31,270 bases of DNA from a virus. The stretch is from the IMG/VR virus record IMGVR_UViG_3300042518_000672, positions 1 to 31,270 of that record, one strand, 5' to 3'. Below, one piece after another: positions 6,998 to 13,596 of this stretch (the first letter of the stretch is position 1; the number at the start of each line of letters is the position of its first letter). The translations under genes and the position numbers were made by a program. The notes beneath the pieces were generated by a model. It was not told the DNA's origin and ran no database searches. It saw nothing but the letters and a program-made list of their open reading frames with translations.

Positions 6998-7016
6998 GCA
7001 CGGATCGCCTCGTCAT
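6072..7016 (-). CDS. dcm: DNA cytosine C5 methyltransferase
   Basis: Transfers methyl groups from S-adenosylmethionine to C5 of cytosine, most likely protecting phage DNA from host restriction. The 314 residues from the ATG at 7016 contain motif I FAGAGGG (12-18), the catalytic loop GGFPCQDIS (Cys82), ENSPA (120-124), GAPHQRDRFW (155-164) and the closing motif LKAIGNGQV (292-300), in canonical order. The target-recognition region (about 170-280) has poor complexity and coincides with the WPTP part of the overlapping frame. The gene ends the early left operon, overlaps the upstream AlpA-like gene by 23 bases and the convergent integrase by 10. No restriction enzyme partner is seen nearby. Confidence 0.93.
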   Translation of the reverse strand: MTRRSVHELALFAGAGGGILGGHLLGWRTICAVEWEPYAAGVLLARQNDGLLPPFPVWDDVQSFDGRPWRGLVDVVSGGFPCQDISVAGKGAGIDGERSGMWAHMARIVGDVRPRFVFVENSPAIVTRGLGRVLGDLAALGYDCRWTVLGAADVGAPHQRDRFWLVAHASGERHELAEQAIRAGRHAAFVGSEMAHAHGLRQLQPQRRICDERGRVGDSGTHVADTERPGTRREADSRIAPHPDESSQGMEEGARRWFPGLSRSGYRDSRWWSTEPDVGRVANGVAARVDRLKAIGNGQVSAVAAAAWRLLSQP

Positions 7017-7251
7017 TTCGAGACGCTGTGCGCCCCGGCCCCGGCGGCAGATCGCTGACCGGCCGCGACTCCGCGAACGCCACAAGCTCGCGCCACAACC
7101 AGCCGACGCGACCCGCGCTCAACTTGCGCGGCGGCGGCAGTTCCTTCGATCGCACCAGACCTTCGAGCGTGCGGACGGAGATCCCCAGGGCGGCGGCTGC
7201 GGCTTCGCGCTCGACCATGAGGGGCGGGGATTGGATGAGTTCGCGCTTCAC
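6994..7251 (-). CDS. AlpA/MerR-like helix-turn-helix protein, excisionase candidate
   Basis: An 85-residue protein with a winged-helix/AlpA-type DNA-binding motif: EREAAAAALGISVRTLEGLVRSKELPPPRKLSAGRVGW (about 14-51) matches the pattern helix, turn, recognition helix and basic wing. Small proteins of this type are excisionases or regulators for P4-type integrases, and this gene is the nearest such candidate to the integrase. The gene starts with ATG overlapping the previous stop (ATGA). Its own stop overlaps the ATG of the WPTP frame, while the methyltransferase starts inside it. The role as excisionase is inference. Confidence 0.7.
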   Translation of the reverse strand: MKRELIQSPPLMVEREAAAAALGISVRTLEGLVRSKELPPPRKLSAGRVGWLWRELVAFAESRPVSDLPPGPGRTASRNDEAIRA

Positions 7252-7406
7252 GGCGTCACCCTCCGCACCGCATACCGCACCGTCAGCACGCGGAACCCGT
7301 CCGCAAACTCAACGAGCGCGGAATTCATCTTGCCGACTGCCACGACCCGGCACGGTTGCCCGTGTCGCTCGCCTAGCCATTTTCGCCAGTACCATCGGTG
7401 CGTCAT
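7248..7406 (-). CDS. Small protein of unknown function
   Basis: A 52-residue protein from the ATG at 7406. It begins MTHRWYWRKWLGERHGQPC and continues with a beta-rich segment (RVVAVGKMNSALVEFADGFRV) that resembles a small KOW/SH3-like barrel domain common in phage accessory proteins. It lies two bases after the preceding stop and overlaps the next gene by ATGA. No specific function can be given. Confidence 0.62.
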   Translation of the reverse strand: MTHRWYWRKWLGERHGQPCRVVAVGKMNSALVEFADGFRVLTVRYAVRRVTP

Positions 7407-7408
7407 GC

Positions 7409-7648
7409 TCACGGCTTCGCGCCTCCCTTCCGCGCGGCGATGCGGGCGCGGATGCTCTCGGCGCACTCTGGACCTCGGCGCCACCATTCACCCTCAATCT
7501 CTGCCGCACACGCCTGCGCCTCCGCGTCAAGCAGCGCGAGGATTGCGGCGCGGAGTTCTTCGCGCTTGCGCGCTACTTCGCCGCCGTTGTGGCTCACGTA
7601 GTACAGCGCAAAACTTTCCGCTTTTGTCATGACATCGGAGATCGTCAT
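7409..7648 (-). CDS. Small helical protein of unknown function
   Basis: A 79-residue, mostly helical protein (MTISDVMTKAESFALYYVSH, then a charged helix with REELRAAILALLDAEAQACAAEIEGEWWRRG). The start at 7648 is chosen because its ATG overlaps the previous stop as ATGA and GAGGTG lies upstream; an ATG at 7630 is the alternative. There are no membrane segments. I do not recognise it. It belongs to the run of small early accessory genes. Confidence 0.62.
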   Translation of the reverse strand: MTISDVMTKAESFALYYVSHNGGEVARKREELRAAILALLDAEAQACAAEIEGEWWRRGPECAESIRARIAARKGGAKP

Positions 7649-8139
7649 GGCGTCGTCACCTCGGCGGGCGTGAGGGCGGCTGTGTACTCTTCCCACGCTT
7701 CGTCGTCCGTGTTCATCGGATTGCAGTCGGTCTTGTACGAATCGCGCCCGGCTTGAAAGACCATGCGTTTGCCGCCCCACTTGCGGCGCAACCGCTCGAC
7801 CTCGGCGCGGAGGGCGTCGCGCTCTTTCATCAAGCGATCCGCATCCGTCCATCCGCCTGCGTTGTAGACGTTCATCAACTCGCGGACCTGTGCTGCATCT
7901 TTCCGCGCCTCGTCCCGCTCGCGCTCCAACGCATCGCACGTCTCGCGCAGATGATCGATGCCGGATTGGAGTGCTTCGCTTTCTGCGTGCGCCATGCTCA
8001 TGTCAAGCGCCACGTTGATGAAGCGGTTCCGCGCCTCGTCTCGCTCGCGCGTCACGGCGGCTAGTTCGCGGTCACACGCTTCGTGCAAATCATCGTCCGG
8101 AAACTTGCGCGGCATCATCTTTCTCGGCGTCTCGCTCAT
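7645..8139 (-). CDS. Coiled-coil protein of unknown function
   Basis: A 164-residue protein from the ATG at 8139, which has GGAGG seven bases upstream. Residues about 15-120 are a strongly charged coiled coil (DRELAAVTRERDEARNRF, LERERDEARKDAAQ, ERDALRAEVERLRRK), and the C-terminal part (about 125-160) contains VFQAGRDSYKTDC followed by an acidic stretch ending EEYTAALTPAEVTTP. Similar Arg/Glu coiled-coil proteins of unknown role are common in Burkholderia-type phage early regions. It overlaps both neighbours by four bases. Confidence 0.7.
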   Translation of the reverse strand: MSETPRKMMPRKFPDDDLHEACDRELAAVTRERDEARNRFINVALDMSMAHAESEALQSGIDHLRETCDALERERDEARKDAAQVRELMNVYNAGGWTDADRLMKERDALRAEVERLRRKWGGKRMVFQAGRDSYKTDCNPMNTDDEAWEEYTAALTPAEVTTP

Positions 8140-8366
8140 TTCGTTGCCTCCAGTGCGGCGCGCACACGCGGCAATGCTTGCGCCGCTCTCTGTTCGCACC
8201 ATGCCAAGTCATCCTCCGGTTCTCGGTCAGCATCGCCGATGTCCGCCAGCGCGGCCTCGGCATACGCCAGCGCCGCCCTTAGCTGCGCCTCTATCTCCCC
8301 GCACGCCTGCCTCAGCGCGAGGGCGTCCATGTGGTCGGGAAGGGAGTCGGTCAATGGGTGGCTCAT
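8136..8366 (-). CDS. Small helical protein of unknown function
   Basis: A 76-residue, Ala-rich, acidic, helical protein (MSHPLTDSLPDHMDALALRQ, then GEIEAQLRAALAYAEAALAD). The ATG at 8366 has GGAGGT directly upstream and overlaps the methyltransferase stop as ATGA. There are no recognisable domains or membrane helices. Confidence 0.62.
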   Translation of the reverse strand: MSHPLTDSLPDHMDALALRQACGEIEAQLRAALAYAEAALADIGDADREPEDDLAWCEQRAAQALPRVRAALEATK

Positions 8367-9250
8367 GCGACCTCCGCGGCAGCGAACAGATCGACCTCCA
8401 ACTTCGTCGCCTGCATCAGATTGCGCGTCGCCTGCTCGTAGTACGAGCGCTTGAGTTCCACGCCGATGAAGCGCCGCCCTTCCTCGATCGCCACGAATCC
8501 CTCTGAGCCGATGCCGGCGAACGGCGAGAGAACGACGTCGCCCGGATTCGTCCACAGGTCAATGCAACGGCGGATGACCTCAAGCTGCAGCGGGCAGATA
8601 TGCCGCTCGTCGTCGTGCTCGCGGGCGGATCGGAATTGCAGCGTGTCGGACGGGTCGATGTCAGTCCAGACGGGCGAGGCGATGCGCTGCCACTTGGCAA
8701 CCGGGAACTGTTCGGGGTCGTGCTTCACGCGCGGCACGGCGTCACCAGGGGCGCGCATCGTGATGACGTAGTCCGGGATTCCCTGGCGGCTCAGACTGGC
8801 GTTCTCGCGGATGCTCTTGTGCAGCAGGCCGATTGCTTTCGTGCGCTGCATCGCGGTCACGGGATCTTTCCAGATGACGACCTCGGAGTGATGGATAAAC
8901 CCGCGCGCCTCAAATGCTCGGATGAGATCGCCGCGGAAGTCGCGCAGGCCAATGTGCCCGTCCCGTTCCTTGCTCGTCGGCATCAGCATGCAGTGGAACG
9001 ACACCTCGCGACCGGGACGCAGCACGCGCCGCAGTTCCGTGATGAGGAACCCGAGATGCTCGAAGAACTCGGCGTCGTTCCGGCAGTTGCCCATGTCGCG
9101 CGGGCTGTTGCTGTACGTGTACAGACTCGCGAACGGCGGCGAGAAGATCGAGTAGTCGATGCTCTCGTCGGGAATGCCGCGCAGCACTTCGACGCAGTCG
9201 CCTTGATAGATGGCGTACTGGTCTGCAATGACTTGATCGATGCAGTTCAT
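8363..9250 (-). CDS. DNA N4-cytosine / N6-adenine methyltransferase (beta-class type)
   Basis: A 295-residue DNA amino-methyltransferase. The catalytic motif IV is SPPF (37-40), more typical of N4-cytosine than N6-adenine enzymes, and it precedes the cofactor motif SPFAGIGSEG (242-251) and the IGVELKRSYYEQA segment, giving the beta-class order. It probably protects phage DNA from restriction or marks it for another purpose. The base modified cannot be decided from sequence alone. It sits between the SNF2-like helicase and small genes, coupled to both by ATGA overlaps, and no cognate nuclease is present. Confidence 0.9.
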   Translation of the reverse strand: MNCIDQVIADQYAIYQGDCVEVLRGIPDESIDYSIFSPPFASLYTYSNSPRDMGNCRNDAEFFEHLGFLITELRRVLRPGREVSFHCMLMPTSKERDGHIGLRDFRGDLIRAFEARGFIHHSEVVIWKDPVTAMQRTKAIGLLHKSIRENASLSRQGIPDYVITMRAPGDAVPRVKHDPEQFPVAKWQRIASPVWTDIDPSDTLQFRSAREHDDERHICPLQLEVIRRCIDLWTNPGDVVLSPFAGIGSEGFVAIEEGRRFIGVELKRSYYEQATRNLMQATKLEVDLFAAAEVA

Positions 9251-10626
9251 GCAACCTCCAGAAACCTCGGCACGGTGACGCGCCGCGTTGCGTTGTAGGG
9301 GTTCGTCTGGCGGACCATGCCAAGGACGTTCGCTTGCACTGCGGCGCGCGTCTCGCCGGAAAGCATCTCCGACATGGCAAGCGCGTCCGCCTCTTTCCGC
9401 TTCAGGTTCGCCACGACCGCGCCCTCTCGCTCGGACGCGAAGATGTGCACGCAGACCGTGCGCGTCTGCCCGAACCGCCAGCAGCGGCGCACGGCCTGGT
9501 AGTAGGACTCGAAGGAATCAGTCACGCCGACGAATGCCATGCGCGCGCAGTGCTGCCAGTTGAGCCCGAAGCCGGCGATGCTAGGCTTCGTGACGAGCAC
9601 GCGGATCTTTCCGCTGGCGAAATCGCGCAGCCGTTGTTCCTTCACGTCGAGATCGTCCGCGCCGCGCACCTCGACGGCATCGGGTATCGCCGCGCGCAGT
9701 GCATCGCCCTCGGCGTTCAGGTCGCACCAGATGACCCACGGCTCGCGGTCAGCGTTGACGACGGCGGCACAGTCGCGCACGCGGTCGGCGATGGAATCTC
9801 GACGCGCCTCGCGCCGCTCCATCAGTGACTGCGCTTCGGTCACGAACAGTGAGCCGGGGACGATGTACTCACTTCGGATGATGTGCTCTCGCAGGTCAAC
9901 CGGCGGCAGGCGGTAGGCGCTGGCGTCGTGCCCAAGGTCAGCAGGCGAGCGCACCAACACGCCCCAGGAGGCGACCCACTGCCAGAAGGCGTGCTTCGCG
10001 TGGCCCTTGATGCGCCAAGTCTGCGTGTCGCCGCCGTCGTGCACGAAGAACTCGGCCAGCATCTCGGAGCGCGAGCACACGCCGAGGAACTCCGCATGCG
10101 TGCCCAGCTCGGTCCAATCGTTCGGCGCTGGCGTTGCCGTCGCGCAGAGCTTGAACGGCGTCTCGCGGAACGCTTCGAGCAGCGTCTTCAGCGTCTTGGC
10201 GTCGTGATGCTTGATGATGCTCGACTCGTCCAGCACGACAGCGCCGAATGCGCTCGGGTCGAATCGGTGCAGGCGGTCGTAGTTCGTGATGACGATGCCC
10301 GCGTCCGTGTCGGCACCGTCCCGAGCGTGCACGACCTCGACGCCAATCTCTGCGCCCTCGGCGACGGTCTGCGGGGCGACCGCCAGCGGCGCGAGGATCA
10401 GCACGCGGCATCCGGATTCACGGCGCACGATGTCTGCCCACGCAAGCTGCATGCGGCTCTTGCCCAGGCCGGTGTCGGCAAAAATTGCCGCACGGCCGCG
10501 ACGCACTGCCCAGCGGGCAAGGTCGGATTGATGCGGGAACAGGCCGGCAGGCATCTGCACGGGGCCGGTAATGCCGGTGGCCGGGCTGCTGGAGAGCTTG
10601 CGCGCGACAAATTCGGAGTAGCGCAT
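9247..10626 (-). CDS. SNF2/DEAD-like superfamily 2 helicase
   Basis: A 459-residue nucleic-acid-dependent ATPase. It shows Walker A ADTGLGKS (about 50-57), the DExx motif VLDESSI (about 131-137), TATP (about 163-166), and the C-terminal helicase domain with QAVRRCWRFGQTR (motif VI), which is typical of phage SNF2-like enzymes. A role in DNA recombination or repair fits its place directly downstream of the ERF and YqaJ genes. The ATG at 10626 shares one base with the preceding TGA (TGATG); a GTG one codon upstream is the alternative. The methyltransferase starts within its stop codon. Confidence 0.9.
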   Translation of the reverse strand: MRYSEFVARKLSSSPATGITGPVQMPAGLFPHQSDLARWAVRRGRAAIFADTGLGKSRMQLAWADIVRRESGCRVLILAPLAVAPQTVAEGAEIGVEVVHARDGADTDAGIVITNYDRLHRFDPSAFGAVVLDESSIIKHHDAKTLKTLLEAFRETPFKLCATATPAPNDWTELGTHAEFLGVCSRSEMLAEFFVHDGGDTQTWRIKGHAKHAFWQWVASWGVLVRSPADLGHDASAYRLPPVDLREHIIRSEYIVPGSLFVTEAQSLMERREARRDSIADRVRDCAAVVNADREPWVIWCDLNAEGDALRAAIPDAVEVRGADDLDVKEQRLRDFASGKIRVLVTKPSIAGFGLNWQHCARMAFVGVTDSFESYYQAVRRCWRFGQTRTVCVHIFASEREGAVVANLKRKEADALAMSEMLSGETRAAVQANVLGMVRQTNPYNATRRVTVPRFLEVA

Positions 10627-11243
10627 CACTCCCCCGCCTCCGCCAGTTCGCGCGCGCGGATTGTTGCTGCATCCACCTCGGCGAGAAACGCGCGAATCTT
10701 CTCTTCCATCTCGTCGATCTCCGTCTGATTGCGGGCATGCCGCAGCACGACCAACTGCATCGGCTCAGGCATCGCCGCGCAGAACGACACGTAGTCGACG
10801 CCCGTCGCACCCGTGCACGCCATCTGCAAGTTCATCTGCGGCACGTAGTCGGCGGGTATCTTCCCGGTAAGCAACGTGGCGACGTGCCGCTCCTGGCGCG
10901 GGCACTTGATCTCTACCAGGACATCGCCCGCGACACCGTCAGGCGACGCGCCGCACATCGGGATGGTCGGGTGCCGCACGAAGGCGACCTCATCCACCAG
11001 CCGGCCCGCGCGCAGTTCGTAGAGCGTCCGCGCCTCTGCCTCGCAGTCGATGCCGCGCTGCATGTCGGCTGTCACGTAGTGCTCGGTCGATAGCCCGGTC
11101 AGGCGCTCGGCGACAAGCTGATAGAGGTACGACTGCCGGCGCTCACTCGGGCCGTTCTTCGTCATCGCGAGCACGTCCGCGACCCGCGAGGCGGTCACGC
11201 AGCCGAGACGTGCGTGGAACCATTCGGCGGTGCGCTGTTTCAT
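10626..11243 (-). CDS. YqaJ-family recombinase exonuclease (lambda Exo-like)
   Basis: A 205-residue 5'-3' double-strand exonuclease of the YqaJ viral recombinase family, expected to resect ends for strand annealing. Motifs are GCVTASRVADVL (14-25), GIDCEAEAR (E68 region), SPDGVAGDVLVEIKCP with the PD-(D/E)XK residues D102, E111 and K113, and YVPQMNLQM (about 133-141). The partner annealing protein ERF is encoded just upstream with an ATGA overlap, forming a two-component recombination system. Confidence 0.93.
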   Translation of the reverse strand: MKQRTAEWFHARLGCVTASRVADVLAMTKNGPSERRQSYLYQLVAERLTGLSTEHYVTADMQRGIDCEAEARTLYELRAGRLVDEVAFVRHPTIPMCGASPDGVAGDVLVEIKCPRQERHVATLLTGKIPADYVPQMNLQMACTGATGVDYVSFCAAMPEPMQLVVLRHARNQTEIDEMEEKIRAFLAEVDAATIRARELAEAGE

Positions 11244-11887
11244 TCGGGCACCACGAGCGCGGCCTTGCGCGCGTCCTTCGCCTTCGTGAACCGCTGCGCG
11301 GCCTGCACGTCCTCGGCGGCTTTCGCTGCCTTGTATGCGGACGTGAACACCTTTAGCAGTTCCTCGGACGTGGCCGCGTCGCTGATCGCTGCGAGGTAGT
11401 CCACCACCTGCGACTCGGGCAGCAGCTCGGCGGCGGAGGCGACCTCGACCGTGCTCTCGTCTGCGTCGGGCGTGCCTTCCAGGGGAATGCAGAACGTGAG
11501 AAAGCAGGCGTATTTGTAGGCCGCGCTCATCGCTTTGTTGGTGGACTTGTCGCTGCTGTCTTGCGCCTCGCCGATCGTGCAGGCGGTGTGCTTGCTGCCG
11601 TCCTCGACGGAGACAAAATCGAACTCCGCGTGCACGGTCGTGAAGAACAGCGCGCCTCCGCTCTTGCTCGATCGTTCGATCTGCTCGCGGGAGGTCATGC
11701 GCGGGATGATGCAGAGACCGTGCTCTGCCAGCAGCGGCGCAAGCGCGTTGTAGACATCGTCGATCCCGCGGAACTTAAACCCCTGCCCTTGCGTGTTGTT
11801 GCGATTCTTCGCGATGCCGGTGCGGGCAAGGTCCTTCGTGATTGCTGCGATGGCCGCGTAGACGCGCGGCGCTGCCTGTTCACTCAT
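11240..11887 (-). CDS. erf: ERF-family single-strand annealing protein
   Basis: A 215-residue recombination protein that anneals complementary single strands in phage recombination and genome circularisation. The ERF core is clear: VYAAIAAITKDL, GFKFRGIDDVYNAL, EHGLCIIPRM, TACTIGEAQDSSDKSTNKAMSAAYKYA. A helical Ala/Lys-rich tail follows (about 150-215). The start at 11887 overlaps the stop of a 43-residue membrane protein as ATGA. It lies immediately upstream of the YqaJ exonuclease, with which it should act. Confidence 0.93.
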   Translation of the reverse strand: MSEQAAPRVYAAIAAITKDLARTGIAKNRNNTQGQGFKFRGIDDVYNALAPLLAEHGLCIIPRMTSREQIERSSKSGGALFFTTVHAEFDFVSVEDGSKHTACTIGEAQDSSDKSTNKAMSAAYKYACFLTFCIPLEGTPDADESTVEVASAAELLPESQVVDYLAAISDAATSEELLKVFTSAYKAAKAAEDVQAAQRFTKAKDARKAALVVPE

Positions 11888-12015
11888 CGAATCACCCCCG
11901 CCAGAAACAGCACCACGAACCCCACGACGCACACCAGAAACACCGCGACATCCCCCGGATGCGCCCGATCACCCTCGCCCGTCCAGCGATCCCCACGCGT
12001 AAGCGGCAGTCTCAT
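11884..12015 (-). CDS. Very small membrane protein
   Basis: A 43-residue frame too short for ordinary gene callers but well supported. The ATG at 12015 overlaps the previous stop (ATGA) with GGGAG seven bases upstream, and its stop overlaps the ERF start in the same way. The N-terminal half is polar (MRLPLTRGDRWTGEGDRAHP) and the C-terminal half is a single hydrophobic helix (DVAVFLVCVVGFVVLFLAGV). Its function is unknown; it could act at the inner membrane. Confidence 0.72.
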   Translation of the reverse strand: MRLPLTRGDRWTGEGDRAHPGDVAVFLVCVVGFVVLFLAGVIR

Positions 12016-12500
12016 GGCGCACTCCCAATGGCTTCAAACAACATTGATTGCAAGCGGGCGTTTTGTGCGTCCCGCGCTGCGGCCCACGCTGCGTCCCGCG
12101 CTGCGTCCCGCGCTGCGTCCCGCAACGACTCGTCGCCAGTTTCTATGTATCGCCGGACTATCTCCGGCATATCCCATAAACGCGCAACGTCCAGCGCGGA
12201 TTGCCGTGCAAACAAGCGCAGCCTGTCCGTGACATCGACTCCGCCAGCGACATACGTGCGATGCGACGCGCACAGCTTGTCGTCGCCGGTCAGCACGGTG
12301 CCCGACAGTTCGACGCGCCAGACGACCGGACCGGGCGCGTATTGCAGGGCGTCTAGCGGACGGACGCTGGCGTGCAAACCGCGCTTGCACAGTTCAAGGT
12401 CGCCGCTGACTTGGTGCGTGACGCCGAGCGCGATCTCGCGGGCGTCGCCGTAGCGCAGGAGTTTTGAAGGCTCGGAGAAATACCAAGCAAGCACGCTCAT
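12012..12500 (-). CDS. DUF7666-like phage protein
   Basis: A 162-residue protein that I recognise as the family with WYF, LRYGD, GLHAS, DALQYAPG and RRYIETGDESLRDAARDAA segments, known from many phages and prophages and of unknown function. The middle (about 50-85) reads as a small beta domain (VVWRVELSGTVLTGDDKLC). Residues about 130-150 are an Ala/Arg/Asp repeat (ARDAARDAAWAAARDA) encoded by imperfect tandem DNA repeats (GCTGCGTCCC units on the plus strand near 12068-12122). The ATG at 12500 overlaps the previous stop as ATGA. Confidence 0.75.
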   Translation of the reverse strand: MSVLAWYFSEPSKLLRYGDAREIALGVTHQVSGDLELCKRGLHASVRPLDALQYAPGPVVWRVELSGTVLTGDDKLCASHRTYVAGGVDVTDRLRLFARQSALDVARLWDMPEIVRRYIETGDESLRDAARDAARDAAWAAARDAQNARLQSMLFEAIGSAP

Positions 12501-12631
12501 CGCTGCGCCCCCCGCTGGCTGTCGCTGTCGTGCTCGCGGCGGTCGCTCCAGTACCACCAGAGCAGCATCACGCACGCGCCGAAACACGCGCCGATGTACA
12601 TGTCCAGCAGGAACACAAGGGTAGGGCTCAT
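12497..12631 (-). CDS. Very small membrane protein
   Basis: A 44-residue protein with one hydrophobic helix (about 4-28, TLVFLLDMYIGACFGACVMLLWWYW) and a charged tail (SDRREHDSDSQRGAQR). GGAGGG lies five bases before the ATG at 12631, and both ends overlap neighbours by four bases. Its role is unknown. Confidence 0.7.
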   Translation of the reverse strand: MSPTLVFLLDMYIGACFGACVMLLWWYWSDRREHDSDSQRGAQR

Positions 12632-13113
12632 GCTTCCCTCCGATATCCGAGCCGCTCCCACTCGCGGAGATCCGCACGCCAGTCGATGAGCGCGGCTTCT
12701 TCCTGCTCGCGCCCCTGGATCGTGGCGATGAGTTCCTCGCGTGCGTTCTCTGCCGTCGTCCACACTTCGTCATCCTCGGCAACGCTGTCACGGCAGACCC
12801 GCAGGAACTCGGCAGCGGCAACCAGTTCGACGCTCTCGATCGCCATGCCGACCCGGCAGACAAGGCGCGAGGTCATCGGCGACAGTGCCCACTGCACGGC
12901 GCGCTTCGCCTCGTCGGTCAGTGCGCGGTACTGCGGGCACATGACGATGCGGTCGTCGGCGTAGCAGTGCCACGCGAGGATCTCGGCGGGGAGCGCGTCG
13001 TGCATGTTGCGGAGGAACCCGCGCACCGACTCGGCGTCGTCGAGGGCGTCGCAGCAGGCGCGGAGGTCTGCGCCGGCGGCTTGCAACTGTTGGATGGTGG
13101 CGGGGGCGTTCAT
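12628..13113 (-). CDS. Unknown acidic helical protein
   Basis: A 161-residue protein from the ATG at 13113, which overlaps the stop of the upstream 52-residue gene as ATGA. It is largely helical and acidic (AGADLRACCDALDDAESVRG, ALTDEAKRAVQWAL, EDDEVWTTAENAREELIATI) and ends in a Trp-containing stretch (DWRADLREWERLGYRREA). There are no membrane helices and no motif I can name. It belongs to the promoter-proximal part of the left operon. Confidence 0.68.
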   Translation of the reverse strand: MNAPATIQQLQAAGADLRACCDALDDAESVRGFLRNMHDALPAEILAWHCYADDRIVMCPQYRALTDEAKRAVQWALSPMTSRLVCRVGMAIESVELVAAAEFLRVCRDSVAEDDEVWTTAENAREELIATIQGREQEEAALIDWRADLREWERLGYRREA

Positions 13114-13268
13114 GCCGTCACGCTCCAGCGGATAGAAAACGTGACCATCCACGGCTCATACATCGCCGGGATGGATTCCCGAACCTCAAGGAGCGCGTCT
13201 TCGGCGCACTCGCCCTCGGCGTAGCCGACTTCCTCGTTGTCCTGATACAGCGCGGTGACTTGGAACAT
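13110..13268 (-). CDS. Small first gene of the left operon
   Basis: A 52-residue frame, short but convincing. The ATG at 13268 has GGGAGGAA six bases upstream, and the stop overlaps the next ATG (ATGA). It reads MFQVTALYQDNEEVGYAEGE, then an acidic helix, and ends with a beta-like segment (PWMVTFSIRWSVTA). It is not a CI-type repressor, although a repressor would often be found here. As the first gene after the divergent control region it should be expressed early. Confidence 0.72.
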   Translation of the reverse strand: MFQVTALYQDNEEVGYAEGECAEDALLEVRESIPAMYEPWMVTFSIRWSVTA

Positions 13269-13309
13269 CTGCTTCCTCCCGGCCCCGTGCGGTGGGGCGA
13301 TGGGGAGAG

Positions 13310-13337
13310 ATTAGCCTGCTGAAGTATCTGGCGTCAA
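13310..13337 (-). promoter_or_regulatory. Probable early leftward promoter
   Basis: On the minus strand TTGACG (13337-13332) and GCTAAT (13315-13310) are spaced by 16 bases, in front of the 52-residue gene at 13268. The -35 box is five of six to consensus and the -10 four of six. The -35 box lies inside one half of the palindrome described next, so a protein bound there would block this promoter. Confidence 0.55.
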
Positions 13338-13355
13338 CAATTATTTTCAGTTGAC
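13333..13355. promoter_or_regulatory. Palindromic operator candidate between divergent operons
   Basis: GTCAAC (13333-13338), an 11-base AT-rich spacer and GTTGAC (13350-13355) form a perfect inverted repeat in the only divergent intergenic region of the window. The left half overlaps the -35 box of the leftward promoter. The spacer holds TATTTT (13342-13347), a possible rightward -10 box, but with only a weak -35 (CTGAAG, 13319-13324). The likely ligand is the adjacent Cro-like protein. Confidence 0.55.
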
Positions 13356-13377
13356 TTCCAAAAAACATGGAGGCACC

Positions 13378-13596
13378 ATGCCGGACATGGACCCTAAACA
13401 AACAGACGCCAGCAGGATTATCGACGCGCTTGGCGGCACCAGCGAGGTCGCGCAGTTGTGCGAGGTTTACCCGTCTGCCGTGTCTCAGTGGCGCACCGAT
13501 GGCATTCCTCGCGCTCGAATGATGTTTCTGCGCCTTGCGCGCCCGGACGTCTTCGAGACAGCAGACCATCCCGCCCCTTCCGAGGCCGCGGCGTGA
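13378..13596 (+). CDS. Cro/YdaS-like helix-turn-helix regulator
   Basis: A 72-residue DNA-binding protein. The segment SRIIDALGGTSEVAQLCEV then YPSAVSQWRTDGIPRARMMF (about 12-50) is the Cro/YdaS pattern, with a helix-turn-helix at about 22-41. Such proteins repress the divergent early promoters. The ATG at 13378 is preferred because GGAGG is four bases upstream; an ATG at 13387 is possible. It is the first gene of the right operon, directly beside the palindromic operator, and its stop overlaps the next start as GTGA. Confidence 0.82.
   Translation: MPDMDPKQTDASRIIDALGGTSEVAQLCEVYPSAVSQWRTDGIPRARMMFLRLARPDVFETADHPAPSEAAA

Noticed and set aside
13351-13380. TTGACT at 13351 as a rightward promoter for the Cro-like gene
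   Set aside because: A -10 box at normal spacing would fall on CACCAT at 13374-13379, inside the start region. The TTGAC is better explained as half of the operator palindrome.
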